From Haloterrigena turkmenica DSM 5511 (lineage in GTDB: Archaea; Halobacteriota; Halobacteria; Halobacteriales; Natrialbaceae): a DNA stretch of 64,000 nt. The position numbers and the translations under genes were made by a program. The stretch is taken from contig NC_013743.1 of the NCBI RefSeq assembly GCF_000025325.1, positions 1-64,000 of the forward strand, in the 5' to 3' direction. Positions within the stretch are counted from its first letter, which is position 1; each line of letters begins with the position of its first letter. This document shows, piece by piece, positions 42,996 to 51,653 of this stretch. The notes below the pieces were generated by a model. It had not been told where the DNA came from and made no database searches. It was given only the letters and a program-made list of their open reading frames with translations.

Positions 42996-45074
42996 TCACT
43001 TGAACCGCAGGAACTGTCGGTCGTACTCCGGATCGTCCTCCCGCGGGTGGAACAGCACGAACGACTCCGGCGGGAGCGACGCCAGTCGGTAGGGCAGTTC
43101 CCGGAGTTCGTCGTGCCAGCCGACGCTGCCCGGTCGCGAGGAGATCACGCTGACCAGATCGTCCGCCGTCGCCTCGTCCCCGAGGATCGAGTGTAGCGCC
43201 CGCCACGAGTTCAGGTCACGGAACTCGGCGTCCAGTTCCGGCTCGACCAGGCCGAAAAGCCGCTCGTACTGGTGGGCCGACCCCCCGACCGCGAGGACCG
43301 TCAGCGGCGCGCCGAGCCGATCCGCGAGCCGCTTGAGCAGGGCGACGCTCTCGAAGAACCCCTCGTGGTGGTCGATCCCCTCGGGCAGGACCACGAAGAG
43401 CCGGTCGGTCGTGTTGACCGGATGGCCGAGTCGAGCGACCACCACCGGGTCGGTCGTCCGTTCTAGCACCTGATCGATGACGCTCCCGAACAGTCGCTGG
43501 CCGAGCGATCGCTGGGCGTCCCAGCCCAGCAGGAGCAGGTCCGCCTGCACCTCGAGCGCGCCGCGGACGATGCCCGAGGCGGGATTGTGATCGACCCGGA
43601 TCTCCGGGTCGACGAGCACTTCGGCCTCGCTGCCGACGGCAGTGAGCTCCTCGAGGTCGTCGTAGGCCTCGTCGACCGCCCGATCCGGATCGCCGCTGCG
43701 GTCGGGCCGGACGACGGTGAGCGTGTGGATCGGCCGCTCGCGCTCATCCTTGAACAGCAACGCCAGCTCGAGCAGGTGCCGTTGGCGGTCGGCGGCGTGA
43801 GAGACCGGCAGCAGGATCCGCGGGTCCGCGGGCGCGTCGTCGCCCGGTTCGACGTCGTCGGCCAGCGCGAGTCGCTGGCCGGCGCGTTTGGTCATCCACG
43901 GGCTGGCGACGGCGGTCACGAGCAGCATGAGCACCACCGCGTTGAGGATCGCGGCGTCGAACAATCCGACGTCGTAGCCGATCAGCGTGATCGCCAGCGC
44001 CGCCGCGGCCTGGCCGATCGAGAGCCCGAACATGACGTCCCGTTCGTCGGCGGTGTACCCCTTCACGCGGGCGACGAACCACGCCGCTAGCCACTTCAGC
44101 GCGACCATGACGACGACGATCACCGCCGCCACCTCGAGCGTCCGCCGACCCCGAAAGATGACCGTCGCGTCGACGAGCATACCGACGTGCAGGAGGAAGA
44201 AGGGGACGAAGAAGGCGTTGCCCGCGAACTCGATCCGGGAGAGCAGCGTGCCGCCCTCGGGAATCAACCGGTTGAGCGCGAGGCCGGCGACGAACGCGCC
44301 GAGGATCGGTGCGATGTCGAGCAGCGTCGCGACGCTGGCCGCGCCGAAGAAGACGACGGCGACAAAGAGGAACTCGAAGTAGCTCTCCTCGCTGAAGTTT
44401 TGAAAGAACCGACGCGCGATCGGCGGGACGACGACCCAGACCCCGGCCAGCAGGGCGACCAGCGCGAGGACCTTCCCGACGACGACGCCGGCCGTGAGTC
44501 CCGTCTCGGCCGCGCTCCGGACCAGCGCGAGGACGAACAGGGCGAGCGTGTCCGTAAACAGGATCCCGCCGAAGACGGCGGTCACCGCCCGGTTCCCCGT
44601 GATGTCGTACTGGTTGACGATCGGATACGCTAACAGCGTGTGCGAGGCGAAGACGGCCGCCAGCAGCAGTCCGGCGAGTAGAGAGAGATCGAGCAGGACG
44701 ACGACGACGGCCGTCCCGACGACGAACGGGAGCCCGAAGCTCACGAGCCCGAACAGCGCCGCACTGCCCGGATCCTCCGCGAACTGCCGGAGATCGAGCT
44801 CGAGGCCGACCGTAAAGAGGAGATAGATCAACCCGACCTCCCCGAGCAGGACGATCGCGTCGCTGTGGGCGACCAGTCCCGTCCCGCCGGGGCCCAGGAG
44901 TGCCCCGAACAGGACGATGCCGATGATTCCCGGCTGGCCGAGTCGCCGGACGAGCAGCGGTCCGACCAGGAAGATCGCCAGCGCTAGAGTGAACACGAGG
45001 ACCGGCTCCTCGAGCGGGAGGTCCGGAATCGCGACTGCGACTACCGACGGCGCGGCCGACCACGCGAACTGCAT
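42996..45074 (-). CDS. CPA2-type cation/proton antiporter with Usp-like C-terminus
   Basis: This 692-residue protein has about twelve membrane helices in the first 400 residues, typical of KefB/NapA-like Na+/H+ or K+/H+ antiporters: LGQPGIIGIVLFGALLGPGG, LLFTVGLELDLRQF and APILGAFVAGLALNRLIPEG. Two cytoplasmic universal-stress-like domains follow, with ILLPVSHAADRQRHLLELAL and a second RLFVVLPEGIDHHEGF half; LLLLGWDAQRSLGQRLFGSV resembles the ATP-binding G-x2-G-x9-G loop. ATG 45074 (MQFAWSAAP) begins just before the first helix; upstream sequence is charged and not protein-like. Ion homeostasis or pH control is inferred. Confidence 0.9.
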   Translation of the reverse strand: MQFAWSAAPSVVAVAIPDLPLEEPVLVFTLALAIFLVGPLLVRRLGQPGIIGIVLFGALLGPGGTGLVAHSDAIVLLGEVGLIYLLFTVGLELDLRQFAEDPGSAALFGLVSFGLPFVVGTAVVVVLLDLSLLAGLLLAAVFASHTLLAYPIVNQYDITGNRAVTAVFGGILFTDTLALFVLALVRSAAETGLTAGVVVGKVLALVALLAGVWVVVPPIARRFFQNFSEESYFEFLFVAVVFFGAASVATLLDIAPILGAFVAGLALNRLIPEGGTLLSRIEFAGNAFFVPFFLLHVGMLVDATVIFRGRRTLEVAAVIVVVMVALKWLAAWFVARVKGYTADERDVMFGLSIGQAAAALAITLIGYDVGLFDAAILNAVVLMLLVTAVASPWMTKRAGQRLALADDVEPGDDAPADPRILLPVSHAADRQRHLLELALLFKDERERPIHTLTVVRPDRSGDPDRAVDEAYDDLEELTAVGSEAEVLVDPEIRVDHNPASGIVRGALEVQADLLLLGWDAQRSLGQRLFGSVIDQVLERTTDPVVVARLGHPVNTTDRLFVVLPEGIDHHEGFFESVALLKRLADRLGAPLTVLAVGGSAHQYERLFGLVEPELDAEFRDLNSWRALHSILGDEATADDLVSVISSRPGSVGWHDELRELPYRLASLPPESFVLFHPREDDPEYDRQFLRFK

Positions 45075-45207
45075 GTGTCTGGATTCCTGAAGGTGCAGAG
45101 GTCTCTTTGCTGTACTGCTTTTATTCGCTTCGGGTAGTGCTGCCCGCGGCGCTGCTGTCGCCGGTGGTCGGCGTCGCTCGCGTTCCTTCGGTCGGCGAGC
45201 GATCTCC

Positions 45208-45921
45208 TCATCGTCGCTCTTTCCACTCGCCGTAGTTCCGCTCGGAGACCTCGCCCTTGGCGCGTCGTTCCCGCGGCCAGATAGCGAGTCCGGTCGCGAG
45301 ACCGACACACAGGACGACGACGCCGACCACGACCGGACCCGGTATTCCGGGCAGCGCCGCGGCCTGTCGCCACGTCTGGCCGGGGTGGTACGCCGCGATC
45401 CGGAAGAGCCAGCTGACGAGCATGATCGTCAGTAACGGGACGTACACCCGTCGGAGCCGCCGTCCGAGCGCTTCGGAGTACGGCATCTTGATCGACGGAT
45501 TGCGGTAGTCCTCGCTCAACTCCGCCCGCCATCGGGGCCGCTCGACGCCGCCCGACGGATCGAGCGCGTTCGCGAAGAGATTCTCCTGCAGTAACCGCGC
45601 ACGCGAGCGCCACACGTCGTAGCCCTGGTAGCGTCGCGCCTCGATCCCGAGGAAGACGACCATGACGAGCATCCCGACGAGCAGAATGGCGTGCGAGGTC
45701 CCGTCGCTCGAGAACGCGTAGACGAGGATGGCGGCCATGACGGTGACCGCCCAGTTCGTCGTCTCGTCGAGGCGCCCCCGCCACGTGGTGACGCGTTCGA
45801 CCTCCCCGCGATAGAGGTGGGCGGCCACCGATCCGAGACCGGTGCTCTGATCGACCATTTCGCGGCCGATTTCGCTCTGTTCGGGTGCTTCGGGATCGAA
45901 ATCGGGATCTCCCCGGCTCAT
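45208..45921 (-). CDS. DUF2270 membrane protein
   Basis: This 237-residue protein has SVAAHLYRGEVERVTTWRGR and LDETTNWAVTVMAAILVYAF, the hallmark start of haloarchaeal DUF2270 proteins, then FLGIEARRYQGYDVWRSRAR. Four hydrophobic helices lie at about 65-115 and 165-215. The basic C-terminus is cytoplasmic. ATG 45921 (MSRGDPDFD) is preferred; ATG 45948 is also in frame. The function of DUF2270 is unknown. It is divergent from the ligase-like gene at 46093. Confidence 0.8.
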   Translation of the reverse strand: MSRGDPDFDPEAPEQSEIGREMVDQSTGLGSVAAHLYRGEVERVTTWRGRLDETTNWAVTVMAAILVYAFSSDGTSHAILLVGMLVMVVFLGIEARRYQGYDVWRSRARLLQENLFANALDPSGGVERPRWRAELSEDYRNPSIKMPYSEALGRRLRRVYVPLLTIMLVSWLFRIAAYHPGQTWRQAAALPGIPGPVVVGVVVLCVGLATGLAIWPRERRAKGEVSERNYGEWKERR

Positions 45922-46092
45922 CGCGACTGCTACTGCGGATGCCGACATAACGAACGCGCCTACACACGTGGTATCTTCGGCCGGGGTTCGGTCGGCTGCG
46001 AGACGAGCGGCGAGGCGCGAGCGAACGGACGACGGATCGTCTCGAACGCTCGAGTGCTTGCGATTGACCCCCCAGCTACTACGGGGGCCGGG

Positions 46093-47346
46093 GTGGCAGT
46101 CCCGTTCGTGACGCTCTCGCTGGCACGGCGGGCCGAACGGTTTCCGGAACGGACGGCGGTCGTCGATGTCTCCGAGGAGCGGCTGTACGCCCCCGCGGAG
46201 ACGATCCACGAGAACCGCGTCTCCTACGGCGAACTCTCGGCGATGACGACGCGGACGGCCGAACACCTCTCCGCGCTGGGGATCGAGGCCGGCGACGTCG
46301 TCTGCCTCCTCACGCGCAATCGCGTCGCGTCGCTCGCATTCCTGTTCGCCTGTCGGCGACTCGGCGCTACCTTCTTCCCGGTCTCCCACTGGCTGACTCC
46401 CGCGTCCGTCGAGCGGCCGTTCGACGCGATCGAGCCTGCGCTGGTCGTCTCCGAGGCGGCCCAGCGCGACCTCGTGCGCTCGATCCCGTTCGATCGGTCG
46501 GTGACCCTCGAAGAACTCGCCGAGGCCGACCGAGACGCAGTCTCCGATCCGGACGAGCGCGACCGCGAGTCCGAGTCCGACGCCCCGCTCCTGTTCCTCC
46601 ACGGCGACGACGGGCGACCGATCGCCGGCTACTCGGCGTCCGCGCTCGAGTGGAACTGTATCTCGGTGCTCGTCGCGTGGGGGCTCTCGAGCGCCGACGT
46701 CGTCCCACTGACGCCGCCGCTCTCGAGTCCCGACGGACTCGTCCGCGTCGCGCTGTCGGTGCTGTACGTCGGCGGCACCCTGCTGCTCGACCGGGCATTC
46801 GATCCCGGCGATACCCTGACCGCGATCGCCGAGGAGAACGCGACGCTGCTGGCGGGCCGCGAGACGGCGATTCGCGACCTCGCCGCCGAATCGGGGTTCG
46901 ACGACGCAGTCGACTCGCTTGAGCGCGTGATCGTCGAGGGTGCCGCAGCGGACGACGCGCTGGAGGCCTACCGCGAGCAGGATATTTCGATCGCACGCGC
47001 GGAGGGCCGTCTCGAATGTCCGACGGCATTTTGCCAGTCGTTCGCGGCCGACGTGGGGGCGAACCACGTCGGCACGCCCGTCCCGGACTGCCGCGCGCGA
47101 CTGGTCGACGAGTCGGGGACCGTCCTCGAGGGGGCGGCCGAGGGCCGACTCGAGCTGTCCGGGCCGGTCGTGGCCGACGGCTACGTAAGCGCTGCCGGAA
47201 CCGACGACGAGAACTGGTACGCGCCGGCCGAGGAGCAAAGTAACGACTACGACGAATCCGGCGACCGCGGCCGGTTCGCCGACAACTGGTTCGAGACGGA
47301 CGATCGGTACCGACGCGACGAGGACGGCACCTATCGGCCGCAGTGA
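46093..47346 (+). CDS. Truncated acyl-CoA-ligase-like protein, probably inactive
   Basis: This 417-residue protein matches the N-terminal domain of adenylate-forming ligases: LSLARRAERFPERTAVVDVS, GIEAGDVVCLLTRNRVASLA and RRLGATFFPVSHWLT. The P-loop SGTTGxPKG is replaced by FLHGDDGRPIAGYS, the YGxTE motif is replaced by PTAFCQSFAADVG, and the protein ends at NWFETDDRYRRDEDGTYRPQ, before the hinge and the C-terminal domain with its catalytic Lys. Full ligases have about 520-560 residues. The start is GTG 46093 (GTG 46108 is an alternative). It may be a decayed paralogue or a regulator. Confidence 0.7.
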   Translation: MAVPFVTLSLARRAERFPERTAVVDVSEERLYAPAETIHENRVSYGELSAMTTRTAEHLSALGIEAGDVVCLLTRNRVASLAFLFACRRLGATFFPVSHWLTPASVERPFDAIEPALVVSEAAQRDLVRSIPFDRSVTLEELAEADRDAVSDPDERDRESESDAPLLFLHGDDGRPIAGYSASALEWNCISVLVAWGLSSADVVPLTPPLSSPDGLVRVALSVLYVGGTLLLDRAFDPGDTLTAIAEENATLLAGRETAIRDLAAESGFDDAVDSLERVIVEGAAADDALEAYREQDISIARAEGRLECPTAFCQSFAADVGANHVGTPVPDCRARLVDESGTVLEGAAEGRLELSGPVVADGYVSAAGTDDENWYAPAEEQSNDYDESGDRGRFADNWFETDDRYRRDEDGTYRPQ

Positions 47347-47483
47347 CTTCGGATTCTTCCCGTCGCTCGTAACCGGCTCCCGATGCGTTCGCCCGAGCTC
47401 GAGAAGTCACTAGCCGTCCGCGGTTGCGGCAACCCCGGTGTGGGACAGAAGGCATATCTTTCCTGAGTCGCCAATACGGGACG

Positions 47484-48224
47484 ATGGAACAGCTTCGTAT
47501 TGCCGTCCTGAACGCGGCTCACCGGGACGAGAACACGACACGGAACTTCCGGCGCGAACTCGACGCATCGCTCGCGGAGTTCGACGCCACCGATGGCGAG
47601 GTGCCGGACGGGTTCGACTACGACGGCGCCGTCGTCACGGGCTCGCGATCATCGGTGTACTGGGACGACGAGTGGATGCAGCCGATCAAGGAGTGGGTTG
47701 GCGACGCGATCGACCGCGGGATTCCGTTCCTCGGCGTCTGTTGGGGCCACCAGCTGCTGGCGGACGTTCTCGGCGGCACCGTCGCGGACATGGGCGCCTA
47801 CGAGGTCGGCTACAGCGAGATCGAGCACTACGGGACCTCGCGGCTCTTCGACGACATCGACGAGGAGTTCACCGCCTTCACCAGCCACTCCGACGAGGTC
47901 GCGGAACTGCCCCCCGGCGCCGACCCCCTCGCCGAGAATCACTACTCCAACCACGGCTTCCGAAAGGACCGGGTCTTCGGCGTCCAGTTCCACCCCGAGT
48001 ACGACACCAAGACCGCCCGCGAACTCGTCCACCGCAAGGACCTCTCCGACGACCGCCGCCAGTCGGTCCTCGAGGAGATCACCGAGGAGAACTATCAGCG
48101 GGCCTGCGAGGCGAAACTCGTCTTCGACAACTTCCTCGAGTTCGTCCGCGAGGTACGAACCGAGAACGTCGCCGTTGCAGCCGAGTGCGAGGACGCGACG
48201 GCGACGGTCGGTCGCTCCGACTGA
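47484..48224 (+). CDS. Class I glutamine amidotransferase-like protein
   Basis: This 246-residue GATase1 domain has catalytic Cys in FLGVCWGHQLLADVLGG and His in VFGVQFHPEYDTKTA, with the Glu two residues later giving an intact triad. The N-terminus MEQLRIAVLNAAHRDENTTR and the segment YDGAVVTGSRSSVYWDDEW resemble GuaA-like stand-alone amidotransferases and gamma-glutamyl hydrolase-like proteins. No synthase partner lies next to it, so its ammonia acceptor is unknown. ATG 47484 is the first sensible start. The next 185 bases show no gene. Confidence 0.88.
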   Translation: MEQLRIAVLNAAHRDENTTRNFRRELDASLAEFDATDGEVPDGFDYDGAVVTGSRSSVYWDDEWMQPIKEWVGDAIDRGIPFLGVCWGHQLLADVLGGTVADMGAYEVGYSEIEHYGTSRLFDDIDEEFTAFTSHSDEVAELPPGADPLAENHYSNHGFRKDRVFGVQFHPEYDTKTARELVHRKDLSDDRRQSVLEEITEENYQRACEAKLVFDNFLEFVREVRTENVAVAAECEDATATVGRSD

Positions 48225-48409
48225 GTTCCCGTTTCGACGGATCGGTCTCGGACGGACGCGGCGTTTCTCGACTCACTCCCAGACAGCTCGACGGTGAGCG
48301 GCGCATACGCGACTCGAGACGCTATCGGATTGACGTTCGAGCGGCGCGAAAAGCAGTCGGACGTGATTACGATGGGCGGATTATCGAATCGGAATCGGGT
48401 GGCAGCCGA

Positions 48410-50626
48410 TCAGTCCGCCGCGACCTCGAGATTCGCTTCCTCCTCGGCGCCGATCGCTTCGACGATGAGTTCGGCGACGTCGACGATCTCGATCTCGTCC
48501 TCGTAGCCGCCGGTCTTGCGCCCGTCCTCGTACATTGTCATGCACATCGGGCAAGCGACGACGAACTTCTCGACGCCGGGGCCGTTGTCGGTGTCCTCGA
48601 GGGCTTCCCGAATCCGCTCTTCGCTGGGCTTTGGCTCTTCCTCGAAGTCCATCCAGAGGCCGCCGCCGCCGCCGCCACAGCAGAAGGAGTTGTCGCGGTT
48701 GCGGGGCATCTCGTCGAGTTCACAGCCCGTGGCGCGGATGAGTTCCCGGGGCGCTTCGTACTCGTCGTTGTACCGGCCGAGGTGGCACGGGTCGTGGTAG
48801 GTGACCGTGTAGTCGAGTTCGGTGCCCGACAGCTCGAGTTTGCCCTCTCGGACTAGCTCCTCGACGGCTTGGGTCCAGTGGTAGACCTCGATTTCGCCGT
48901 CCTCGTTCCACTGCTCGTCGTACTCGAAGGGCATCATCGGGTCGTCGGCGAACTCGTCGAAGTTGACCTCCGGATACTCGTTTTTGAACGTGTTGTAGGA
49001 GTGGGGGTCCGTACAGACGATCTTGTCGAACTCGCAGTCCTCCCAGGTCTCGACGTGGTGGCCGGCTAGTTCGACGTAGAGCAGTTCCTCGCCGACGCGG
49101 CGGATGTCGTTGCCGTCGTACTTCTCGTCGTCGAAGAGGATGCCGAAGCTGACGTCGGCCTCCTTCAGAATGGTCGCCAGCGAGCGGGCGACCTGCTTGT
49201 TGCGCTCGTCGTAGCTCGGGAAGTCGCCGACGTACCAGAGGTAGTCGACCGTCTCCTCGCGGGCGTCGGGCACGTCGAACTCGAGGCCCTCGCTCCAATC
49301 GCCGCGATTGCGCGGCGAGTCGCCGAAGGTGTTGCCGTTCTGCATGACGTTCTGGAAGACGTCCTGCATGCTGGGGGCGACGTCGCCCTGGTCGGTCATC
49401 TGCCGGTTGAGCCGGGTAAAGGACTGGAGGTGTTCGATCTCGACGGGACAGGCGTCCATACAGGCCATACAGGCCATACAGGACTCCATGGTCTCCGTGT
49501 TGATCACTGAGGTCCCCCCGTCGGCGATGATCGGCTTCTCCTCGCCGCCGGCCTCGAGTTCCTCGCGATACTTGCGGAGGTCGAGGATGACGTCTCGCGG
49601 ATCGAGCGGGCGATTGGAGGCCTTTGCGGGGCAGACCGACGAACAGCGACCGCACTTGGTACAGGCGTCCTGATCGAGAATCTCTTTCCAGGTGAAGTCG
49701 TCGATGGACTCGGCGTTCGTGGCGTCCAGATCCGACGGGACGTTAGGCAGGCGCCGACCGGCCTTCTCGTCGCGCGTGACGACGTTCGCGAACGAGGAGA
49801 GCATGTGGAACGGCTTCCCGGCGTGGGGGATCCACGCGATGAAGAAGAGCGCGAGCAGCGAGTGGGACCACCACGTCAGCCAGTGGAGCGTCTCGGCGTT
49901 GAAGCCGAGTTGATCGACTGCGGCGTAGTCGGGATTGAGCGCGCCGCCCTCCAGCACCGCACCGGTCGTCGGCAGGCCGACCGCGTCGAAGGCCATCGCC
50001 AGCCCGTAACCGACGAAGCTGACGACCTCGTGGCTCGGCATGCCGCTGATGTAGATGCGAAAGCCCTCGAGCAGGAAGCCGCCGATGCCGAGGCCGAACA
50101 GCGTCCAGATGAAGATATCGTCCTCGTTAGAGGTGTGCCGGCCCCAGAGGCGGTGATTCTGGACCCAGTACCGTCGGTAGAGGGCCATTCCGATCCCGAC
50201 GACGAAGAGCAGGCCCATCGCGTCGACGATGAACTGATAGGTGAGATAGAAGTCGCCCTCCCAGAACGTCAACCCGAGCAACAGTTCGGTTCCGTACTGC
50301 TCGACGGCGATGATCGACGTCGCGATGAGCAGCGTCAGGAATCCCCAGAGGATAAACGAGTGCATCAGGCCGCCGTAGAGATCCCTGTTGAACTGTTTCT
50401 CGTTCGTGATGACGATCTTCGCCGCGTTGACGGTTCGGCTCAGCAGTCCGTCGACCCGAGCGAACGGATCGTCGTCACCTTCGGTGTACCGACTGAACCG
50501 TCGGTAGACGCCGTAAGCGAAGACGGCAAGGGTCACTGCGACCAGGAAGTAGAACAGCACGTATTCCACGCCGCCGAGCCCCAGATAGGTCTCCCTGCTC
50601 ACCTCCGACTGTGCTATGGCGTTCAT
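48410..50626 (-). CDS. Heterodisulfide-reductase-like membrane Fe-S oxidoreductase
   Basis: This 738-residue fusion has an N-terminal membrane domain of about 300 residues, related to nitrate-reductase gamma/HdrE cytochrome b, with helices such as VEYVLFYFLVAVTLAVFAYG and candidate haem histidines. A ferredoxin domain follows with two 4Fe-4S motifs, CTKCGRCSSVCP and CMACMACMDACP, and then two CCG (DUF224) halves: the complete second one has DPCHLGRYNDEYEAP, SFCCGGGGGGLWMD and CPMCMTMYED. Such HdrD/GlpC-like proteins pass electrons between quinones and thiol or dehydrogenase partners. The start is ATG 50626; a TATA-like AAGAATTAAG lies 29 bases upstream. Confidence 0.9.
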   Translation of the reverse strand: MNAIAQSEVSRETYLGLGGVEYVLFYFLVAVTLAVFAYGVYRRFSRYTEGDDDPFARVDGLLSRTVNAAKIVITNEKQFNRDLYGGLMHSFILWGFLTLLIATSIIAVEQYGTELLLGLTFWEGDFYLTYQFIVDAMGLLFVVGIGMALYRRYWVQNHRLWGRHTSNEDDIFIWTLFGLGIGGFLLEGFRIYISGMPSHEVVSFVGYGLAMAFDAVGLPTTGAVLEGGALNPDYAAVDQLGFNAETLHWLTWWSHSLLALFFIAWIPHAGKPFHMLSSFANVVTRDEKAGRRLPNVPSDLDATNAESIDDFTWKEILDQDACTKCGRCSSVCPAKASNRPLDPRDVILDLRKYREELEAGGEEKPIIADGGTSVINTETMESCMACMACMDACPVEIEHLQSFTRLNRQMTDQGDVAPSMQDVFQNVMQNGNTFGDSPRNRGDWSEGLEFDVPDAREETVDYLWYVGDFPSYDERNKQVARSLATILKEADVSFGILFDDEKYDGNDIRRVGEELLYVELAGHHVETWEDCEFDKIVCTDPHSYNTFKNEYPEVNFDEFADDPMMPFEYDEQWNEDGEIEVYHWTQAVEELVREGKLELSGTELDYTVTYHDPCHLGRYNDEYEAPRELIRATGCELDEMPRNRDNSFCCGGGGGGLWMDFEEEPKPSEERIREALEDTDNGPGVEKFVVACPMCMTMYEDGRKTGGYEDEIEIVDVAELIVEAIGAEEEANLEVAAD

Positions 50627-50646
50627 GTACAATGACGCGGGAGGCT

Positions 50647-50665
50647 GTGACTTAATTCTTGTCAC
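50647..50665 (-). promoter_or_regulatory. TATA element flanked by an inverted repeat before the Fe-S oxidoreductase
   Basis: GTGACTTAATTCTTGTCAC has arms GTGAC/GTCAC around the TATA-like AAGAATTAAG (minus strand), centred 29 bases before the start codon at 50626. The spacing fits a leaderless message, and the arms could be a repressor site over the TATA box. Confidence 0.45.
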
Positions 50666-50772
50666 CCTTTGCAAACACCACCCCGATGCCGTCTTGCGGA
50701 AATTTTCCTCTTATTGCCAGTTTATAATCGTTTACAATGTCTGATCTCGGCCCAACGCTAGCTGGCAACAGG

Positions 50773-50780
50773 CTTAAATA
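50773..50780 (+). promoter_or_regulatory. TATA box for the gene at 50805
   Basis: CTTAAATA is centred about 28 bases before ATG 50805, with no room for a Shine-Dalgarno leader. This is the usual haloarchaeal leaderless promoter spacing. Confidence 0.55.
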
Positions 50781-50804
50781 GCCGCCCGTCGGGAGTGTCC
50801 ACCC

Positions 50805-51395
50805 ATGAACGATAAGACCGAGGAACTCCGCGATATCTTCACCGACGTCACCGATGGCGAGGAAACCGTCACTGAATCCCAGGAGAACTCCCGCGGCTCG
50901 CTCGAGCGCGACGACCGATCGGACGAAGAGCGCCTCGAGAGCGTCGTCCAGCAGATGCGCGAGCGCTACGCGTTCGAGACGCCGCTGACGGACGACGAAC
51001 TCATCGCGGTCGCGAGAGGCTTCTACGACGACGAGGACGACACCGACATCGCCGTCGACCTCGACGTCGACGCGGAGACGGTCTTCGAGGCCCGCATGTC
51101 GCTGCACCTCGTGGGCGAGGACGACGCCGACGAGGTCGACCTCGCGGCGATCCGCGACCGCGAGGAAGACGACGCCACCCTCGCAGACGAGTACGACGTC
51201 AGCGAGCCCCAGATCCGTCGCTACCGCCGCGTCGCCGCCGCCGAGGACGAGTCCCGCGCCGCCAACGACCGCTACCGCGACGAGTTCGACAGCATCCTCG
51301 CCGACGCCGAACTCTCCGAGCGCATGACCACCGACGTCCGCGAGGACGGCCTCGAGGACGCCACCGAGGGGATGGAGACGGACGTGGAGTTCTAA
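50805..51395 (+). CDS. Conserved haloarchaeal protein, conditioned-medium-induced protein 4 type
   Basis: This 196-residue acidic protein begins MNDKTEELRDIFTDVTDGEE, which I recall as the opening of proteins named conditioned-medium-induced protein 4 in haloarchaea; that name describes induction, not mechanism. Residues about 55-160 contain two helical repeats, TPLTDDELIAVARGFYDDED with IAVDLDVDAETVFEARMSLH, and DATLADEYDVSEPQIRRYRR, the latter resembling a helix-turn-helix. DNA binding is therefore possible. A TATA box 28 bases upstream and a strong hairpin terminator downstream frame it as a single-gene unit. Confidence 0.7.
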   Translation: MNDKTEELRDIFTDVTDGEETVTESQENSRGSLERDDRSDEERLESVVQQMRERYAFETPLTDDELIAVARGFYDDEDDTDIAVDLDVDAETVFEARMSLHLVGEDDADEVDLAAIRDREEDDATLADEYDVSEPQIRRYRRVAAAEDESRAANDRYRDEFDSILADAELSERMTTDVREDGLEDATEGMETDVEF

Positions 51396-51404
51396 GGAAC
51401 GAAC

Positions 51405-51455
51405 TTTTTTCACGGGGTCCTCGCTCACTGCGTTCGCTCGAACCCCGCCAAAAAA
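51405..51455 (+). terminator. Nested stem-loop with T-tract after the gene at 50805
   Basis: The left arm TTTTTT-CA-CGGGGT pairs with the right arm ACCCCG-CC-AAAAAA around a 23-base loop, beginning nine bases after the stop codon. The T-run and stem suit a transcription terminator that could work in both directions. Confidence 0.55.
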
Positions 51456-51471
51456 CTTCGATGAAAAAATG

Positions 51472-51496
51472 CCGAGCGCGCCGTCGGCGCGCTCGG
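51472..51496. terminator. Long perfect hairpin
   Basis: Arms CCGAGCGCGCC and GGCGCGCTCGG (11 bases each) enclose a GTC loop. It follows the terminator at 51405-51455 and lies before the Cas4-like gene. It may be a second terminator or a structured RNA element. The rest of 51396-51653 holds no gene. Confidence 0.45.
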
Positions 51497-51653
51497 TACT
51501 ACTGCTCGTGCTTCCACACAGTACGGCCGCTGTACTCGCAGCCAAGATAATCGCTCCGTCTCTATTCGGGACGACTATCCGTGCCCGACTCGAGACGGTA
51601 TCGCCACCAGCGCTGCACGAGACTTTATACGAGAACGGGCGGCCAGACGGCCC

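Noticed and set aside
49440-49490. Tandem CATACAGGC repeats in the Fe-S oxidoreductase gene
   Set aside because: They encode CMACMACMDACP, which is the normal C-x2-C-x2-C-x3-CP ferredoxin motif, not an expansion.
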